DNA of 64,000 nucleotides from Lacticaseibacillus suilingensis (GTDB lineage: Bacteria > Bacillota > Bacilli > Lactobacillales > Lactobacillaceae): contig NZ_BOLV01000013.1 in assembly GCF_016861845.1 (NCBI RefSeq), positions 17,638-81,637 on the forward strand, written 5' to 3'. The translations under genes and the position numbers were made by a program. This document shows positions 29,021 to 38,292 of this stretch, piece after piece; the stretch's first letter is position 1; the number at the start of each line of letters is the position of its first letter. The notes below the pieces were generated by a model, which saw only the letters and a program-made list of their open reading frames with translations, was not told the DNA's origin and searched no databases.

Positions 29021-29788
29021 TTGAGCACACTAGAGATTCGTGATTTACACGTCAAAGTCAAAGCAGAACCAGAGCATCCGGAAATTTTGCGCGGGGTTAA
29101 TCTCACCATTAACAGTGGTGAAATTCACGCGTTGATGGGCCCCAATGGGAATGGTAAATCCACCCTGGCGGAAACGCTGATGGGCAATCCGCGGTATTTG
29201 GTGACCCAAGGCGATATCCTGATCGATGGGCAAAGCATTGTTGACCTGCCGGTGGACGAGCGGGCGCGGCTGGGGTTCTTTTTAGGTATGCAGTACCCAG
29301 CGGAAATCAATGGGGTGACGAATGCGGAGTTCATTCGCGCCGCGATCAATGCCCGGCGGCCGGAAGATGATCCGATTCCGATTATGGCTTACCTCAAGCA
29401 GTTAGATGAGACGATGGCGGTGCTGAAGATGCCAGAAGATATGGCAGATCGCTATTTGAACCAGGGCTTTTCTGGTGGTGAAAAAAAGCGCAACGAAATC
29501 CTGCAGCTGATGATGATCAAGCCGCACTGGGCGCTGTTGGATGAAATTGATTCCGGCCTTGATATTGATGCCTTGCGGATTGTGGCCAACGGGGTCAACC
29601 AAATGCGCGGCGCCGACTTCGCGTCCCTGATCATCACCCACTACGAACGGCTGCTGGATTACATCACGCCTGATGTCGTCCATGTCATGAAGGATGGCCA
29701 AATCATTGAAACCGGCGGCCCCGAGCTGGCCCACCAGCTGGAAGAAACCGGCTACGAACACCTCAAGGCAGGTGAGGGTAATGACTGA
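29021..29788 (+). CDS. sufC: Fe-S assembly ATPase SufC
   Basis: ABC-type ATPase of the SufBCD scaffold for Fe-S cluster assembly. 255 residues, Walker A GPNGNGKST (40-48), signature FSGGEKKRNEILQ, Walker B ALLDEIDSGLD. The TTG start at 29021 follows TTGGAGGTAAACCG and yields the family's N-terminus; the longer frame from 28949 overlaps the protease gene. A -10-like TACAAT is at 28984-28989. Order sufC-D-S-U-B as in other Firmicutes. Confidence 0.94.
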   Translation: MSTLEIRDLHVKVKAEPEHPEILRGVNLTINSGEIHALMGPNGNGKSTLAETLMGNPRYLVTQGDILIDGQSIVDLPVDERARLGFFLGMQYPAEINGVTNAEFIRAAINARRPEDDPIPIMAYLKQLDETMAVLKMPEDMADRYLNQGFSGGEKKRNEILQLMMIKPHWALLDEIDSGLDIDALRIVANGVNQMRGADFASLIITHYERLLDYITPDVVHVMKDGQIIETGGPELAHQLEETGYEHLKAGEGND

Positions 29789-30782
29789 GCTAACGTTGCC
29801 GAACACGCCGAAGATTCCCTTGGCGCGTTATTTGAAGCAGGCGCCGGATGCTTTTGACCAGGTCAGCGTGCAAGCCGATTCAGCGGTGACCGTGAGTCAA
29901 ACGGCTGCCGCTTGGCCGGTGCGGTCGGCGGTGGATGCTTGGCTCGGCGCGCCGCCGGTGACTGAGGTGTTCATTCCGGCGGGTTATCACGCTGAGGCGC
30001 CGGTGCAGGTCACCGGGCCCCAAACCGGGAGTGCACTGGTGATTTTGCATGTTGGGGCCGGCGCTCATGTGCGCTTGCAAGACCGCTGGGCGACCAGTGG
30101 CCAGCAGCTAGGCGTGGGGGTTTTGCTTGAGCTGGCGGCCAACGCTGAGGTCGATTGGCTGACTTATGACGCTTTCACCGCCCATACTGCGATTGTGCAA
30201 CGGACGGCCGAATTGGCTGACCATGCCAAGCTCAACTGGACGGTGGCTGGGTTCGCGCAAAACAGTGGCGCCAGCTTACTGACGGTGAATCTGAATGGCA
30301 CTGGCAGCCAGGCTACCATCAACGTCGGCGTGCTGGCTAGTGGCAGTCAGCACGTGGGGTACACCACCGCGATGACCAACAACGGCCGGCAAACGCAAGG
30401 GCATATCAACCAGCGCGGGGTGATTGTCGGCAAGGCCCATTTGATTTTCAACGGGATTGGCCACATCATCAAAGGCGCACGCGGCAGCGATAATCAGCAG
30501 GAAAATCGGGTGCTGATGCTGGGCAGTAAGGCCCGCGGCGATGCCAATCCGATTTTGCTGATCGATGAAAACGATGTGACTGCAGGCCACGCGGCGTCGG
30601 TGACGCGAGTGGACCGAACCCAGTTGTATTATCTCATGAGCCGCGGCTTGCCAGAATCGCTGGCCAAGCGGCTCGTGATTCGCGGCTTCCTGGAGGCAGG
30701 ATTACTGGAAATTACGGACCCGGCACTGAAGCAGGCCTTGTTCAAACAAATTGATGAAACCTTGGTGATGGCAGATGCGTGA
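29781..30782 (+). CDS. sufD: Fe-S assembly protein SufD
   Basis: Scaffold partner of SufB and SufC. 333 residues, rich in beta-helix strands, with the C-terminal SufB/SufD signature (DENDVTAGHAASVTRVDRTQLYYLMSRGL, shown in part) containing the conserved His of AGHAAS. The ATG at 29781 overlaps the sufC stop (ATGACTGA), which couples translation. The end overlaps sufS. Confidence 0.92.
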   Translation: MTELTLPNTPKIPLARYLKQAPDAFDQVSVQADSAVTVSQTAAAWPVRSAVDAWLGAPPVTEVFIPAGYHAEAPVQVTGPQTGSALVILHVGAGAHVRLQDRWATSGQQLGVGVLLELAANAEVDWLTYDAFTAHTAIVQRTAELADHAKLNWTVAGFAQNSGASLLTVNLNGTGSQATINVGVLASGSQHVGYTTAMTNNGRQTQGHINQRGVIVGKAHLIFNGIGHIIKGARGSDNQQENRVLMLGSKARGDANPILLIDENDVTAGHAASVTRVDRTQLYYLMSRGLPESLAKRLVIRGFLEAGLLEITDPALKQALFKQIDETLVMADA

Positions 30783-31971
30783 AAAATTTCCTTTTTTTGC
30801 TGCTCATCCAGACCTGGTTTACCTGGATAGTGCCGCAACCAGTCAAAAGCCGCAAGATGTCCTGACGGCGCTGCAAGACTACTATGTTAACGCCAATGCC
30901 AATGTCCATCGCGGCTTGTACGAATTGGCGTATGCAACCACGGCGCATTACGAGGCGGTACGGGCGCAGGTGGCAAGCTTTATTCATGCAGCCAAGCCCA
31001 GTGAAATTATTTATACACGCAGCACCACCGATGGCCTGAATCTGGTGGCGAGCAGCTTTGGCCCGCAAGTGGTGAAACCTGGGGATGAAATTCTTATTTC
31101 CGGCGCCGAACACCATAGCAACTTTTTGCCTTGGCAGCAGTTGTCCCACCGCCTGCAAGCCAAACTGGTGGTGGCGCCCGTGACCGCAACTGGGGATACC
31201 GATGTTGAAGCGGTGGCGCAATTGATCACGCCGCGCACCAAATTGCTGGCGCTGGCACAAGTGACCAATGTGGGCGGCGGGGAAGTGGCGCTGGCCCCAT
31301 TGGCGCAGGCCATCCATGACGTTGGCGGTTACTTGATTGTCGATGGCGCGCAGGCAGTAGCCCATCTCAGCGTTGATGTGCAGGCTCTTGATGCCGATTT
31401 CTATGCTTTTTCCGGGCACAAAATGTACGGTCCGACTGGCATCGGCGTGCTTTACGGCCGCGAAGCACTGCTCGAACAGATGCCACCGATTCAGTTCGGC
31501 GGCGAAATGATCGATGAAGTGCTGGATCAAAGTGCCACCTGGGCTGAAGGCCCGTTGAAGTTTGAAGCGGGGACGCCGAATATTGCCGGGGTGTACGGCC
31601 TCGGGGCTGCCATCACCTGGCTGATGACCCAGGACCGGGCCGCCATCGCTCAGCAGGAACGCAGTCAAGTGCTGGCCCTGCGCCAGGCCTTGGCCGCTAT
31701 TCCCGGGGTGGTGCTGTATGGTAGCGATGCCAGCATTGGCATCGTCAGCTTTAATTTGACTGGGGTGCATCCGCATGATCTCGCCACGTTCCTCGATGAA
31801 CAGCACATTGCGGTGCGCGCCGGGCATCACTGCGCCCAGCCGCTGATGGCGCGCTTAGGCGTGCCGGCGACTGTGCGCGCTAGTTTTGGCGCGTATAATA
31901 CCATCGCAGACGGGGCGCGGTTAGCGGCGGCGGTGCAGGAAGCAAGGGGGTTTTTCCTTGGCAATGACTAG
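30775..31971 (+). CDS. sufS: Cysteine desulfurase SufS
   Basis: PLP enzyme that takes sulfur from cysteine and passes it to SufU. 398 residues; PLP lysine K216 in SGHKMYGPTG, active-site C353 in RAGHHCAQP. The ATG lies 8 bases before the end of sufD. Group II desulfurase features (short Cys loop) agree with the SufU-type transfer partner encoded next. Confidence 0.95.
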   Translation: MREKFPFFAAHPDLVYLDSAATSQKPQDVLTALQDYYVNANANVHRGLYELAYATTAHYEAVRAQVASFIHAAKPSEIIYTRSTTDGLNLVASSFGPQVVKPGDEILISGAEHHSNFLPWQQLSHRLQAKLVVAPVTATGDTDVEAVAQLITPRTKLLALAQVTNVGGGEVALAPLAQAIHDVGGYLIVDGAQAVAHLSVDVQALDADFYAFSGHKMYGPTGIGVLYGREALLEQMPPIQFGGEMIDEVLDQSATWAEGPLKFEAGTPNIAGVYGLGAAITWLMTQDRAAIAQQERSQVLALRQALAAIPGVVLYGSDASIGIVSFNLTGVHPHDLATFLDEQHIAVRAGHHCAQPLMARLGVPATVRASFGAYNTIADGARLAAAVQEARGFFLGND

Positions 31972-32410
31972 ATTGGATCAACTTTATCGCCAGGTCATAC
32001 TGGACGAAGCGAGCCACCCACGCCATCACAGCACGCTGGCGGCACCTGATTATGCCGTCACGGTGCGTAATCCCAGCTGCGGCGATGTGCTGACCTTGCA
32101 GCTGCAAGTGCAAGAGGGTAAAATCATCGCCGCCGCCTTTGCCGGTAGTGGCTGCACGATTTCACAGGCTTCAGGCAGTTTAATGACGGACCGCATTATC
32201 GGCCAAACGCCGGCGCAAGTGATGCAGTTGGTGAGTGACTTTTCCGAGCTGGTGATTGACGGTCACAGTCCGGCGGAAGCGGCGCTTGGGGATGCGGCGG
32301 TGCTCAAAGGGGTGCACCAATTCCCGGCGCGCATCAAATGCGCCACCTTGGCCTGGAAAGCGGCGGCCCAAGCACTGGGGCTGCCAGATGCGGAGGACAA
32401 CCATGACTGA
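31958..32410 (+). CDS. sufU: Zinc-dependent sulfurtransferase SufU
   Basis: Accepts sulfur from SufS and feeds SufBCD. The zinc ligands read C41 and D43 (SCGD), C66 ([11 protein letters not shown]) and C128 (IKCATLAW). I favour the TTG at 31958, 7 bases after AAGGGGG. It gives 150 residues and places the ligands at the same numbers as in Bacillus SufU. An ATG two codons later (31964) is the alternative. Overlaps the sufS end by 14 bases. Confidence 0.92.
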   Translation: MAMTRLDQLYRQVILDEASHPRHHSTLAAPDYAVTVRNPSCGDVLTLQLQVQEGKIIAAAFAGSGCTISQASGSLMTDRIIGQTPAQVMQLVSDFSELVIDGHSPAEAALGDAAVLKGVHQFPARIKCATLAWKAAAQALGLPDAEDNHD

Positions 32411-33839
32411 AACCAAAAATACGAAGAACAACGAAACAGTGGCGGAAACCGTCGACTTTTTGCCGACGGAAAATCCCGGTGACTTCAAGGACCCGGTCAA
32501 CCCAGTGTTCTCCACTGGGCGGGGGTTGACGGAAGCCACCGTGCGCGCAATTTCCGCAGAAAAGCATGAGCCTCAGTGGATGCTTGACTATCGCCTGGCT
32601 GCTTACCGGACCTACCAGAAACTGCCGATGCCCGATTTCGGCCCTGATCTGTCTGACCTGAACCTGGAAGAAATGCTTTACTTTCAAAAGGCCACCGACA
32701 AAACTTACCGGGATTGGGATGATGTTCCTGACACTATCAAGAAGACCTTCGACCGCCTGGGTGTGCCACAAGCTGAGCGCAAGTATCTCGCCGGCGCGTC
32801 GGCCCAGTATGAATCCGAAGTGGTGTACCATAACATGAAAAAAGAGTTCGACAAACTCGGCATTATTTTCATGGACATGGACAGTGCCTTGAAGGAATAT
32901 CCTGATTTGGTGCGCCAGTACTTCGGCACGCTGGTCCATCCCAGCGATAACAAATTTGCGGCTCTGAACTCAGCTGTTTGGTCTGGCGGTAGTTTCATCT
33001 ACGTGCCGGCCGGCGTCCAGACGGATGTGCCGATTCAGGCCTACTTCCGCATCAACGCGGAAAACACCGGTCAGTTCGAGCGCACCTTGATCATTGTGGC
33101 GCCGGGTGGCCACATCAACTATGTGGAAGGCTGTACGGCCCCGAATTACTCCAGTGACTCGCTGCATGCGGCGGTGGTGGAAGTGTTCGTTCAAGATGAT
33201 GCCTACTGCCGCTACACGACCATTCAAAACTGGTCCAAGAATGTTTATTCGCTTGAAACCAAACGGGCTCAGGCGATGAAAAACGCCACCATGGAATGGG
33301 TCGACGGTAATTTAGGCTCGAAAACGACGATGAAGTATCCTTCCGTTTACCTCGATGGCGAAGGGGCCCGCGGCACCATGCTGAGCGTGGCAGTGGCGGG
33401 GTCCGGGGTCGATCAAGACAACGGGGCGCGGATGATTCATAATGCACCGAATACGTCCTCCAACATTGTCTCCAAGTCGATTGCCAAAGATGGCGGTGCT
33501 GTGGACTATCGCGGCACGGTGCGCTTCACGCCAAAAGCGGATAACGCCTTTTGTCATGTGGAATGTGATACCATCTTAATGGATGAGCAGTCCTCTTCCG
33601 ACACCATTCCTTTTACTGAAATCAAGAATTCCACCGTCTCGATGGAGCATGAAGCCAAAGTGTCCAAGGTTTCGGAAGAGCAGCTTTATTATCTGGAAAG
33701 CCGCGGCATTCCTGAAGCTAAGGCCACGGAAATGATCATCATGGGGTTTGTTGAACCCTTCACCAAGGAATTGCCAATGGAATATGCCGTCGAACTCAAT
33801 CGTCTCATTGGAATGGAAATGGATGGGTCGGTCGGCTAG
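32403..33839 (+). CDS. sufB: Fe-S assembly scaffold SufB
   Basis: Scaffold on which the Fe-S cluster forms with SufC and SufD. 478 residues with typical motifs [26 protein letters not shown] and, near the end, [19 protein letters not shown]. The ATG overlaps the sufU stop (CCATGACTGA) and is preceded by GGAGGACAA; the upstream frame from 32256 is a shadow in sufU. Last suf gene. Confidence 0.95.
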   Translation: MTETKNTKNNETVAETVDFLPTENPGDFKDPVNPVFSTGRGLTEATVRAISAEKHEPQWMLDYRLAAYRTYQKLPMPDFGPDLSDLNLEEMLYFQKATDKTYRDWDDVPDTIKKTFDRLGVPQAERKYLAGASAQYESEVVYHNMKKEFDKLGIIFMDMDSALKEYPDLVRQYFGTLVHPSDNKFAALNSAVWSGGSFIYVPAGVQTDVPIQAYFRINAENTGQFERTLIIVAPGGHINYVEGCTAPNYSSDSLHAAVVEVFVQDDAYCRYTTIQNWSKNVYSLETKRAQAMKNATMEWVDGNLGSKTTMKYPSVYLDGEGARGTMLSVAVAGSGVDQDNGARMIHNAPNTSSNIVSKSIAKDGGAVDYRGTVRFTPKADNAFCHVECDTILMDEQSSSDTIPFTEIKNSTVSMEHEAKVSKVSEEQLYYLESRGIPEAKATEMIIMGFVEPFTKELPMEYAVELNRLIGMEMDGSVG

Positions 33840-33851
33840 AAAGGGGCAGCG

Positions 33852-34232
33852 ATGACGGAAGATCTGAATGCTTTTATCAAAGCCCGGGCGCTGGGCATTC
33901 CCACTTTGAAACCCGACGAGAAACGTGCCTTTTTGGGGAATTTTCGCGATCGGGTGGCGATGGCAGTGACCATTCGCCAGCTGCACACCGAAGCGATGGC
34001 CCAGCTACTGGAGCAGGTACTGACCCGCTATCCGCAGTATCGCGTTTATCTGAATGGTTTGATGTCCCAGCCCTTGATTGATCAATACATGAAGCAGGCG
34101 CTGGCGCATGATATCCCATTCACCATTATGGCCCAGCCTGGCCTGCGCGTGAAAAAAACGCCACGCGCCGATGATTTCGGCTGGGTGTTGGCCGATCCCA
34201 AGCAAAAAATTGCGCGGCCGATTTTGCTTTAG
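33852..34232 (+). CDS. DUF1694 (YueI family) protein
   Basis: 126 residues, all soluble. Family features include KRAFLGNFRDRVAMAVT near residue 28 and a conserved core YRVYLNGLMSQPLIDQYMKQA. Bacillus YueI has no established function. GAAAGGGG before the ATG, only 12 bases after sufB, so it is probably read with suf. A second YueI paralogue is encoded at 41550-41987 (reverse). Confidence 0.75.
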   Translation: MTEDLNAFIKARALGIPTLKPDEKRAFLGNFRDRVAMAVTIRQLHTEAMAQLLEQVLTRYPQYRVYLNGLMSQPLIDQYMKQALAHDIPFTIMAQPGLRVKKTPRADDFGWVLADPKQKIARPILL

Positions 34233-34247
34233 AAAAGGAGATTATTT

Positions 34248-35219
34248 TTGGCGACTCAACTTCAAAGCGTGGCGCAAGCCGTCCGCGCTTTACGCGAACA
34301 ATTACTGGCTGGCCAGCTGTTTCAGCAGCTGCCGGCCGCGCTGGATCACTTGATGGCTTCAGTGGCGGTGGAGCCGGCAACGCCAGTGGCTTTGCCCGAC
34401 GATGATTTGGCAGCACTGGCCAAAATGCATACGATTCGCCAGCGAGTGAAGAAAACCGCCACGCCTAGTGTGAGCGATGATGAGCTGACGTTTCTGGTCG
34501 CGCATCTCGCCAGTCGCAGTCCCGCAGTGCGCGACAAAGGGGCTTTTTTCCTGCTGTCTGATTTGTTTCAGATGGATGCCTTCACCGCCGCGCAGGTGAG
34601 CTGGCTGTTTAACACGCTGCAACAACCCGACATCCTTTTTGCCCATATCATGGAGCCGCAAAACGATGCCGTTTTTCAGCGCAGTTTTGCGGTGATGCTG
34701 CTGTCGGGGCTGGTGTACGCCGACCAAAATCGCTACCATGCCTTGTCCAGCAAACAATATAGCGGCCTCCTGCAGCGTATGTGTGTTTACGTGCTGCTGG
34801 AGCGCGATGGCCGCGGTTATGTGGATGGCAGCGGCTGGGCGCATGCCTACACGCATATTGGCAATTTGGCTGATGAGCTGACGCAGGTGACTGGCTTGGC
34901 GCGTGGGGAAAAGATTTTCCTGATGGCGTCAATTTTGGCTGGCTGGCAGCGCATGACCGTGCCGTTGGTGTATGGCGAGGACCAACGGATCGCCGCTTAT
35001 TTGGTTAATCTGGCAGTGAAGCATCAGTTCTATGCCGATTCGCTGGTGATGTGCCTGACGGCCTGGCAGACGCGCCTGCATGATGTGCGGCCGCAAGAGA
35101 ATATCAATTTCTGGAATGCGTGGTACAACCGCAGTCGGTTGCTGGAAGCGCTGCTGATGCGCGGGGATCTGCCCAAGGTCGTGGTTGATTATCTGCAAAA
35201 GATTATCGATCTCTATTAA
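34248..35219 (+). CDS. DUF2785 family protein
   Basis: A 323-residue soluble, largely helical protein ending in RSRLLEALLMRGDLPKVVVDYLQKI, in line with DUF2785. Function unknown. Start is TTG with AAAAGGAG 8 bases upstream. It lies 15 bases after the YueI gene and ends the suf-yueI run at a hairpin terminator. Confidence 0.75.
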   Translation: MATQLQSVAQAVRALREQLLAGQLFQQLPAALDHLMASVAVEPATPVALPDDDLAALAKMHTIRQRVKKTATPSVSDDELTFLVAHLASRSPAVRDKGAFFLLSDLFQMDAFTAAQVSWLFNTLQQPDILFAHIMEPQNDAVFQRSFAVMLLSGLVYADQNRYHALSSKQYSGLLQRMCVYVLLERDGRGYVDGSGWAHAYTHIGNLADELTQVTGLARGEKIFLMASILAGWQRMTVPLVYGEDQRIAAYLVNLAVKHQFYADSLVMCLTAWQTRLHDVRPQENINFWNAWYNRSRLLEALLMRGDLPKVVVDYLQKIIDLY

Positions 35220-35271
35220 TAACACACCTAATTAAAAAAATAACTGAAAGTAGAAATCAATCATTTGCCTT

Positions 35272-35306
35272 AGCCGCCGTAGACTATTTTACGGCGGCTA
35301 TATTTA
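35272..35306 (+). terminator. Terminator of the suf-yueI-DUF2785 transcript
   Basis: AGCCGCCGT / ACGGCGGCT stem around AGACTATTTT, followed by an AT-rich tail (ATATTTATATT) rather than a pure T run. Confidence 0.7.
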
Positions 35307-35398
35307 TATTCTAAAATAAATACAATTTCAATCATGCCTATTTTTAATAATCCTAATCGTTATATTAGTATGTTAGCACTGAAATGAATAAGAAAAAG

Positions 35399-35427
35399 TA
35401 GTCAAAATGAATATTTGCGGGTATAAT
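35399..35427 (+). promoter_or_regulatory. Candidate promoter of the HTH-TPR regulator
   Basis: TAGTCA, 17-base spacer, perfect TATAAT. It lies in a notably AT-rich stretch (35300-35430). Confidence 0.55.
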
Positions 35428-35488
35428 TTGCGTATTGATAACCTGAAAGGTGTTCGGCTTTTCGTTGGTTTCTAAAGGGAGTGAAGAA

Positions 35489-36355
35489 ATGAGTAAAACG
35501 CAGCCGGCCTTACGCATCATGGGGGATCGCGTCCGGTATTTCCGCAAGCTCAAAGGACTATCGCAGGCGGAACTGGCGAAAGATATTTGCACGCAAGCCA
35601 CGATTAGTTTGATCGAAAAACGCAACAAAGTCCCAAGTATGAATATCCTGATCCGCCTGACCAATCGCCTGGGCATCAGCCTCGATGATATTGTGGTGGA
35701 GAATCAAGACCGCACGCAAAAGGCGTTGTCCCAGGTGGGGCGGCAGGTGCGACATGGTGATTACGCCGCTGCCGCGCCGGGCTTGGCCAAAGTCAATGTG
35801 GCAAAATTGACCAGTGATAGCGATCAGAAACGCTACTATTACTATCGCGGCATGGTGGAGCTGTTCGTGAATCATGCCCAAGATGAGGCCATTTATTATT
35901 TTGGCCGGGTGCTGAATCAGCAAGGCCAGACCCATCAAGACCTGGCCGCGATCATGGCCACGCTGGGGTTAGGCATTGCCTATGCCGAAAAAGGCACCAC
36001 TGACCGCGCCAGCGTTTACCTGCAGCAAGCTGATCAGTTGCTCAAGCAGATGCCGCTGAATGAGGGGCGCTACCTGGATGTCGAGCTGACCATTTATTGG
36101 CACAGCGCTCGCATTTATTTTGAACTGAAAGCCTATGATGAGGTGCTGAAGTACCTGCAACTTGGCATTGATCTGGCGGTCAAAAACGACAGCCTGTTCT
36201 TGCTCGCAGAGCTATACACGCTGCAGGCGCGCACCTATAAGCAGCTCGGGGATGCTCAAGCCAGCGGTGCTTACCAAATCGCCTTGGCCTTGGCGCAAGT
36301 GACGGCCAGCAGGGACTTGTTGACCCAGCTGCAAGCCGAGGCTGCTTCTGCTTAA
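35489..36355 (+). CDS. HTH-XRE regulator with TPR-like domain (Rgg/PlcR-like layout)
   Basis: 288 residues. The N-terminal helix-turn-helix (residues ~10-65) reads GLSQAELAKDICTQATISLIEKRNKVPSMNILIRLTNRLG. The rest is helical repeats with YYRGMVELF, YLDVELTIYWHSARIYFEL and YTLQARTYKQLG. That layout is shared by RRNPP-type peptide-sensing regulators such as Rgg and PlcR. No convincing signal-peptide pheromone gene is adjacent, so peptide sensing is only a possibility. The ATG at 35489 follows AAAGGGAGTGAAGA; the frame from 35450 lacks a ribosome site. Confidence 0.8.
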   Translation: MSKTQPALRIMGDRVRYFRKLKGLSQAELAKDICTQATISLIEKRNKVPSMNILIRLTNRLGISLDDIVVENQDRTQKALSQVGRQVRHGDYAAAAPGLAKVNVAKLTSDSDQKRYYYYRGMVELFVNHAQDEAIYYFGRVLNQQGQTHQDLAAIMATLGLGIAYAEKGTTDRASVYLQQADQLLKQMPLNEGRYLDVELTIYWHSARIYFELKAYDEVLKYLQLGIDLAVKNDSLFLLAELYTLQARTYKQLGDAQASGAYQIALALAQVTASRDLLTQLQAEAASA

Positions 36356-36371
36356 TCGTACCGATCATTTT

Positions 36372-36401
36372 GCCCTTCGCCCAAGCGCGAAGGGCTTTTT
36401 G
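36372..36401 (+). terminator. Terminator after the regulator
   Basis: GCCCTTCGC / GCGAAGGGC stem, CCAAGC loop, then five T's. Confidence 0.92.
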
Positions 36402-36511
36402 CTTGACCTCGTGCGGACCCAAGCGGGAAATTATAAGGCGACTTATCTAAAACTGACCAAAAACCACAACTTATATCTGCGATAATTGACTTACGACTGG
36501 AGGCAATACAT

Positions 36512-37387
36512 ATGATTGATCCCCACAATCCCGATTACGGTGTCAGCAAGCTATACGCCTTGCGCGCTTATTTGACCAATGCCCTGAACTTTGACGGCCG
36601 GAGTACCCGGAGTGAATACTGGTGGTTGCTGCCTTTTTTGTGGCTGTTTGAGATTCTGACCTTTTTGACTATTGGCAATCGAATCCTGCCGCAGCTGACC
36701 GTGCGGGCCTTTTTACTCATACCCACTGCCGCCATCACGGCGCGCCGTTATCGCGATGCCGGCTTTGTCCCCGGGCTCGCCATTGCCCAGACGCTGTTCA
36801 CCTATGGCACCTGGTGGCTGATGTATGCCAATGCCTCGGGCAGCATCAATAGTGGCTTGATTTGGGCGTGGCTACTCACTTGGGTGATTTCCCAGGTGGC
36901 CAAGCTGGTGATGACGCTGATGCCGACCCAGCAAGCCACCGCGGTGGTGACCCAATCGCAAGCCATTGCGGCCTATCGCGCCCAGCATCATCTCAGCGCC
37001 GACGAGCTCCAGCTATTCCGCGACACGATGAGCACCCTGAAGATGCAGATCCTGAAGCTCGGCGCCCAAAGCCGCAGTTCAGAGACGTTAGGTAAAATTA
37101 TGCAAGCCACCGGCGGTTTGCATGCCGCACAGGAATTATTTCGCGAACTGATGGCGCATCCGCATGCGCTGACCGAACACGCCGATTTCTTATACAAAAT
37201 GCTGCCGGCTCTGATTGAATCGTGTGATCAGTATCTCACGGCAGAGCAAGCCGAAGTCGGCACCGCCAGCGTGAATGCCGCCATCACCGAAATGGCCAGC
37301 GGCATTCAACGCCAGGCTGAAGCTATCGCGGCGGATTATGCCCGAGTGGTGACGACTGACGCAGAGGAGGTGACGGCTCATGGCTAA
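36512..37387 (+). CDS. DUF805 membrane domain fused to an XpaC-like domain
   Basis: 291 residues. The N-terminal ~150 are a DUF805 domain: ALNFDGRSTRSEYWW, then four hydrophobic segments and TARRYRDAGF. The C-terminal ~130 (from HHLSADELQLFRDTM) is helical and resembles the XpaC/halogen_Hydrol family, whose separate members often pair with TelA-like proteins. So this is a fusion of a membrane module with an XpaC-like cytoplasmic module. ACTGGAGGC precedes the ATG. It overlaps the next gene by 8 bases. Function unknown; envelope stress is a guess from the families. Confidence 0.72.
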   Translation: MIDPHNPDYGVSKLYALRAYLTNALNFDGRSTRSEYWWLLPFLWLFEILTFLTIGNRILPQLTVRAFLLIPTAAITARRYRDAGFVPGLAIAQTLFTYGTWWLMYANASGSINSGLIWAWLLTWVISQVAKLVMTLMPTQQATAVVTQSQAIAAYRAQHHLSADELQLFRDTMSTLKMQILKLGAQSRSSETLGKIMQATGGLHAAQELFRELMAHPHALTEHADFLYKMLPALIESCDQYLTAEQAEVGTASVNAAITEMASGIQRQAEAIAADYARVVTTDAEEVTAHG

Positions 37388-38204
37388 ACGCAAAGCGCGC
37401 AAACCGGTGTGGTACGCCGAATATGACCGGCTATTTGTTAAGCAGCGGCCGAAGCGCAAACGTCAGCTGAATCGCGCCCAAGTCCTGATTGTGGTGTTGG
37501 TGGCGCTGACGCCGCTGGCCTTTCGCTACTGGCCGCAAGTGATGATGCAAAGGCGCATGAGCGCCCAAAGCAAGATGATGTCTTCCTCAACCACCAATGA
37601 GGCAACCAAGTACATCGACAACTATGCCTTAAAAGCGGCGGGACTCAAACGGACCGCAGCCATTGATTCCTCGCGCAATCTGGTGGCGAAGGTGACGGGG
37701 CACACCGTCAGTTTTTCCACTGGCTTCCAGCTGACGGTGCCGAGCAGCTTTAACGTGGAGGAATCTTCGCGTGATCATGTGGTGACACCGACTAAAGAGG
37801 ACAATGGCATCGAATTGCGAGTGGCTGACTTCGATGGCAAAAATGGCGATACGTACTTGCAAGCAAGTTTGCAGCTGTATGGTAATTTGATCGACGATTT
37901 CGATGCCTACAGCGAAGCCAGCGCCCCGACGTTGGTCAAAGTCTTCAAAACTGGCAATGTGGGTACTGCCCAGACTGGGTATGTCTTTGATATCCCAGAC
38001 CCCAAAGCCGAGCGCGGCTATGCCCGGTTATCGCGGTATTTCTTATTCCCCGACGGAACCGGGGTGGTGCTGAAAAGCTTACCTGATATCACCGATGGCA
38101 TGAACAAGCTGACGAAAAACAGTAGCTTCGCTGCGTTTCAGGCGACCTGCGGCGAGGATTTTAAGTCGTTGGCTAACGACTATACCTTCACGGCTTCAAA
38201 CTAA
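37380..38204 (+). CDS. Membrane-anchored protein, unknown, partner of the DUF805-XpaC fusion
   Basis: 274 residues. The first 40 are strongly basic (KRKARKPVWY, KQRPKRKRQ), then one membrane helix (VLIVVLVALTPLAFRYW), then an outward domain of mixed strands (SFSTGFQLTVPSSFNVEESS to the end). I do not recognise the family. Its ATG lies inside the end of the preceding gene (CTCATGGCTAA), so the two are translationally coupled and probably act together. Confidence 0.7.
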   Translation: MAKRKARKPVWYAEYDRLFVKQRPKRKRQLNRAQVLIVVLVALTPLAFRYWPQVMMQRRMSAQSKMMSSSTTNEATKYIDNYALKAAGLKRTAAIDSSRNLVAKVTGHTVSFSTGFQLTVPSSFNVEESSRDHVVTPTKEDNGIELRVADFDGKNGDTYLQASLQLYGNLIDDFDAYSEASAPTLVKVFKTGNVGTAQTGYVFDIPDPKAERGYARLSRYFLFPDGTGVVLKSLPDITDGMNKLTKNSSFAAFQATCGEDFKSLANDYTFTASN

Positions 38205-38244
38205 GCAAGCGGTCCGCGTGAACAACGCCGACCGCTTGCATTTT
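38205..38244 (+). terminator. Terminator after the DUF805-XpaC operon
   Basis: GCAAGCGGTC / GACCGCTTGC stem, then ATTTT. Confidence 0.8.
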
Positions 38245-38258
38245 GGTTTCATCCCATC

Positions 38259-38284
38259 AAAAAACGCCCAATCACTTGGGCGTT
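38259..38284 (-). terminator. Terminator of the usp gene
   Basis: On the minus strand AACGCCCAA / TTGGGCGTT with a GTGA loop followed by T's, just past the usp stop. Confidence 0.85.
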
Positions 38285-38292
38285 GATCAACG

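Noticed and set aside
35407..35475. A 22-codon ORF (MNICGYNLRIDN...) ending just before the HTH-TPR regulator, possible pheromone
   Set aside because: No ribosome site, and the likely TATAAT promoter lies inside it rather than before it.
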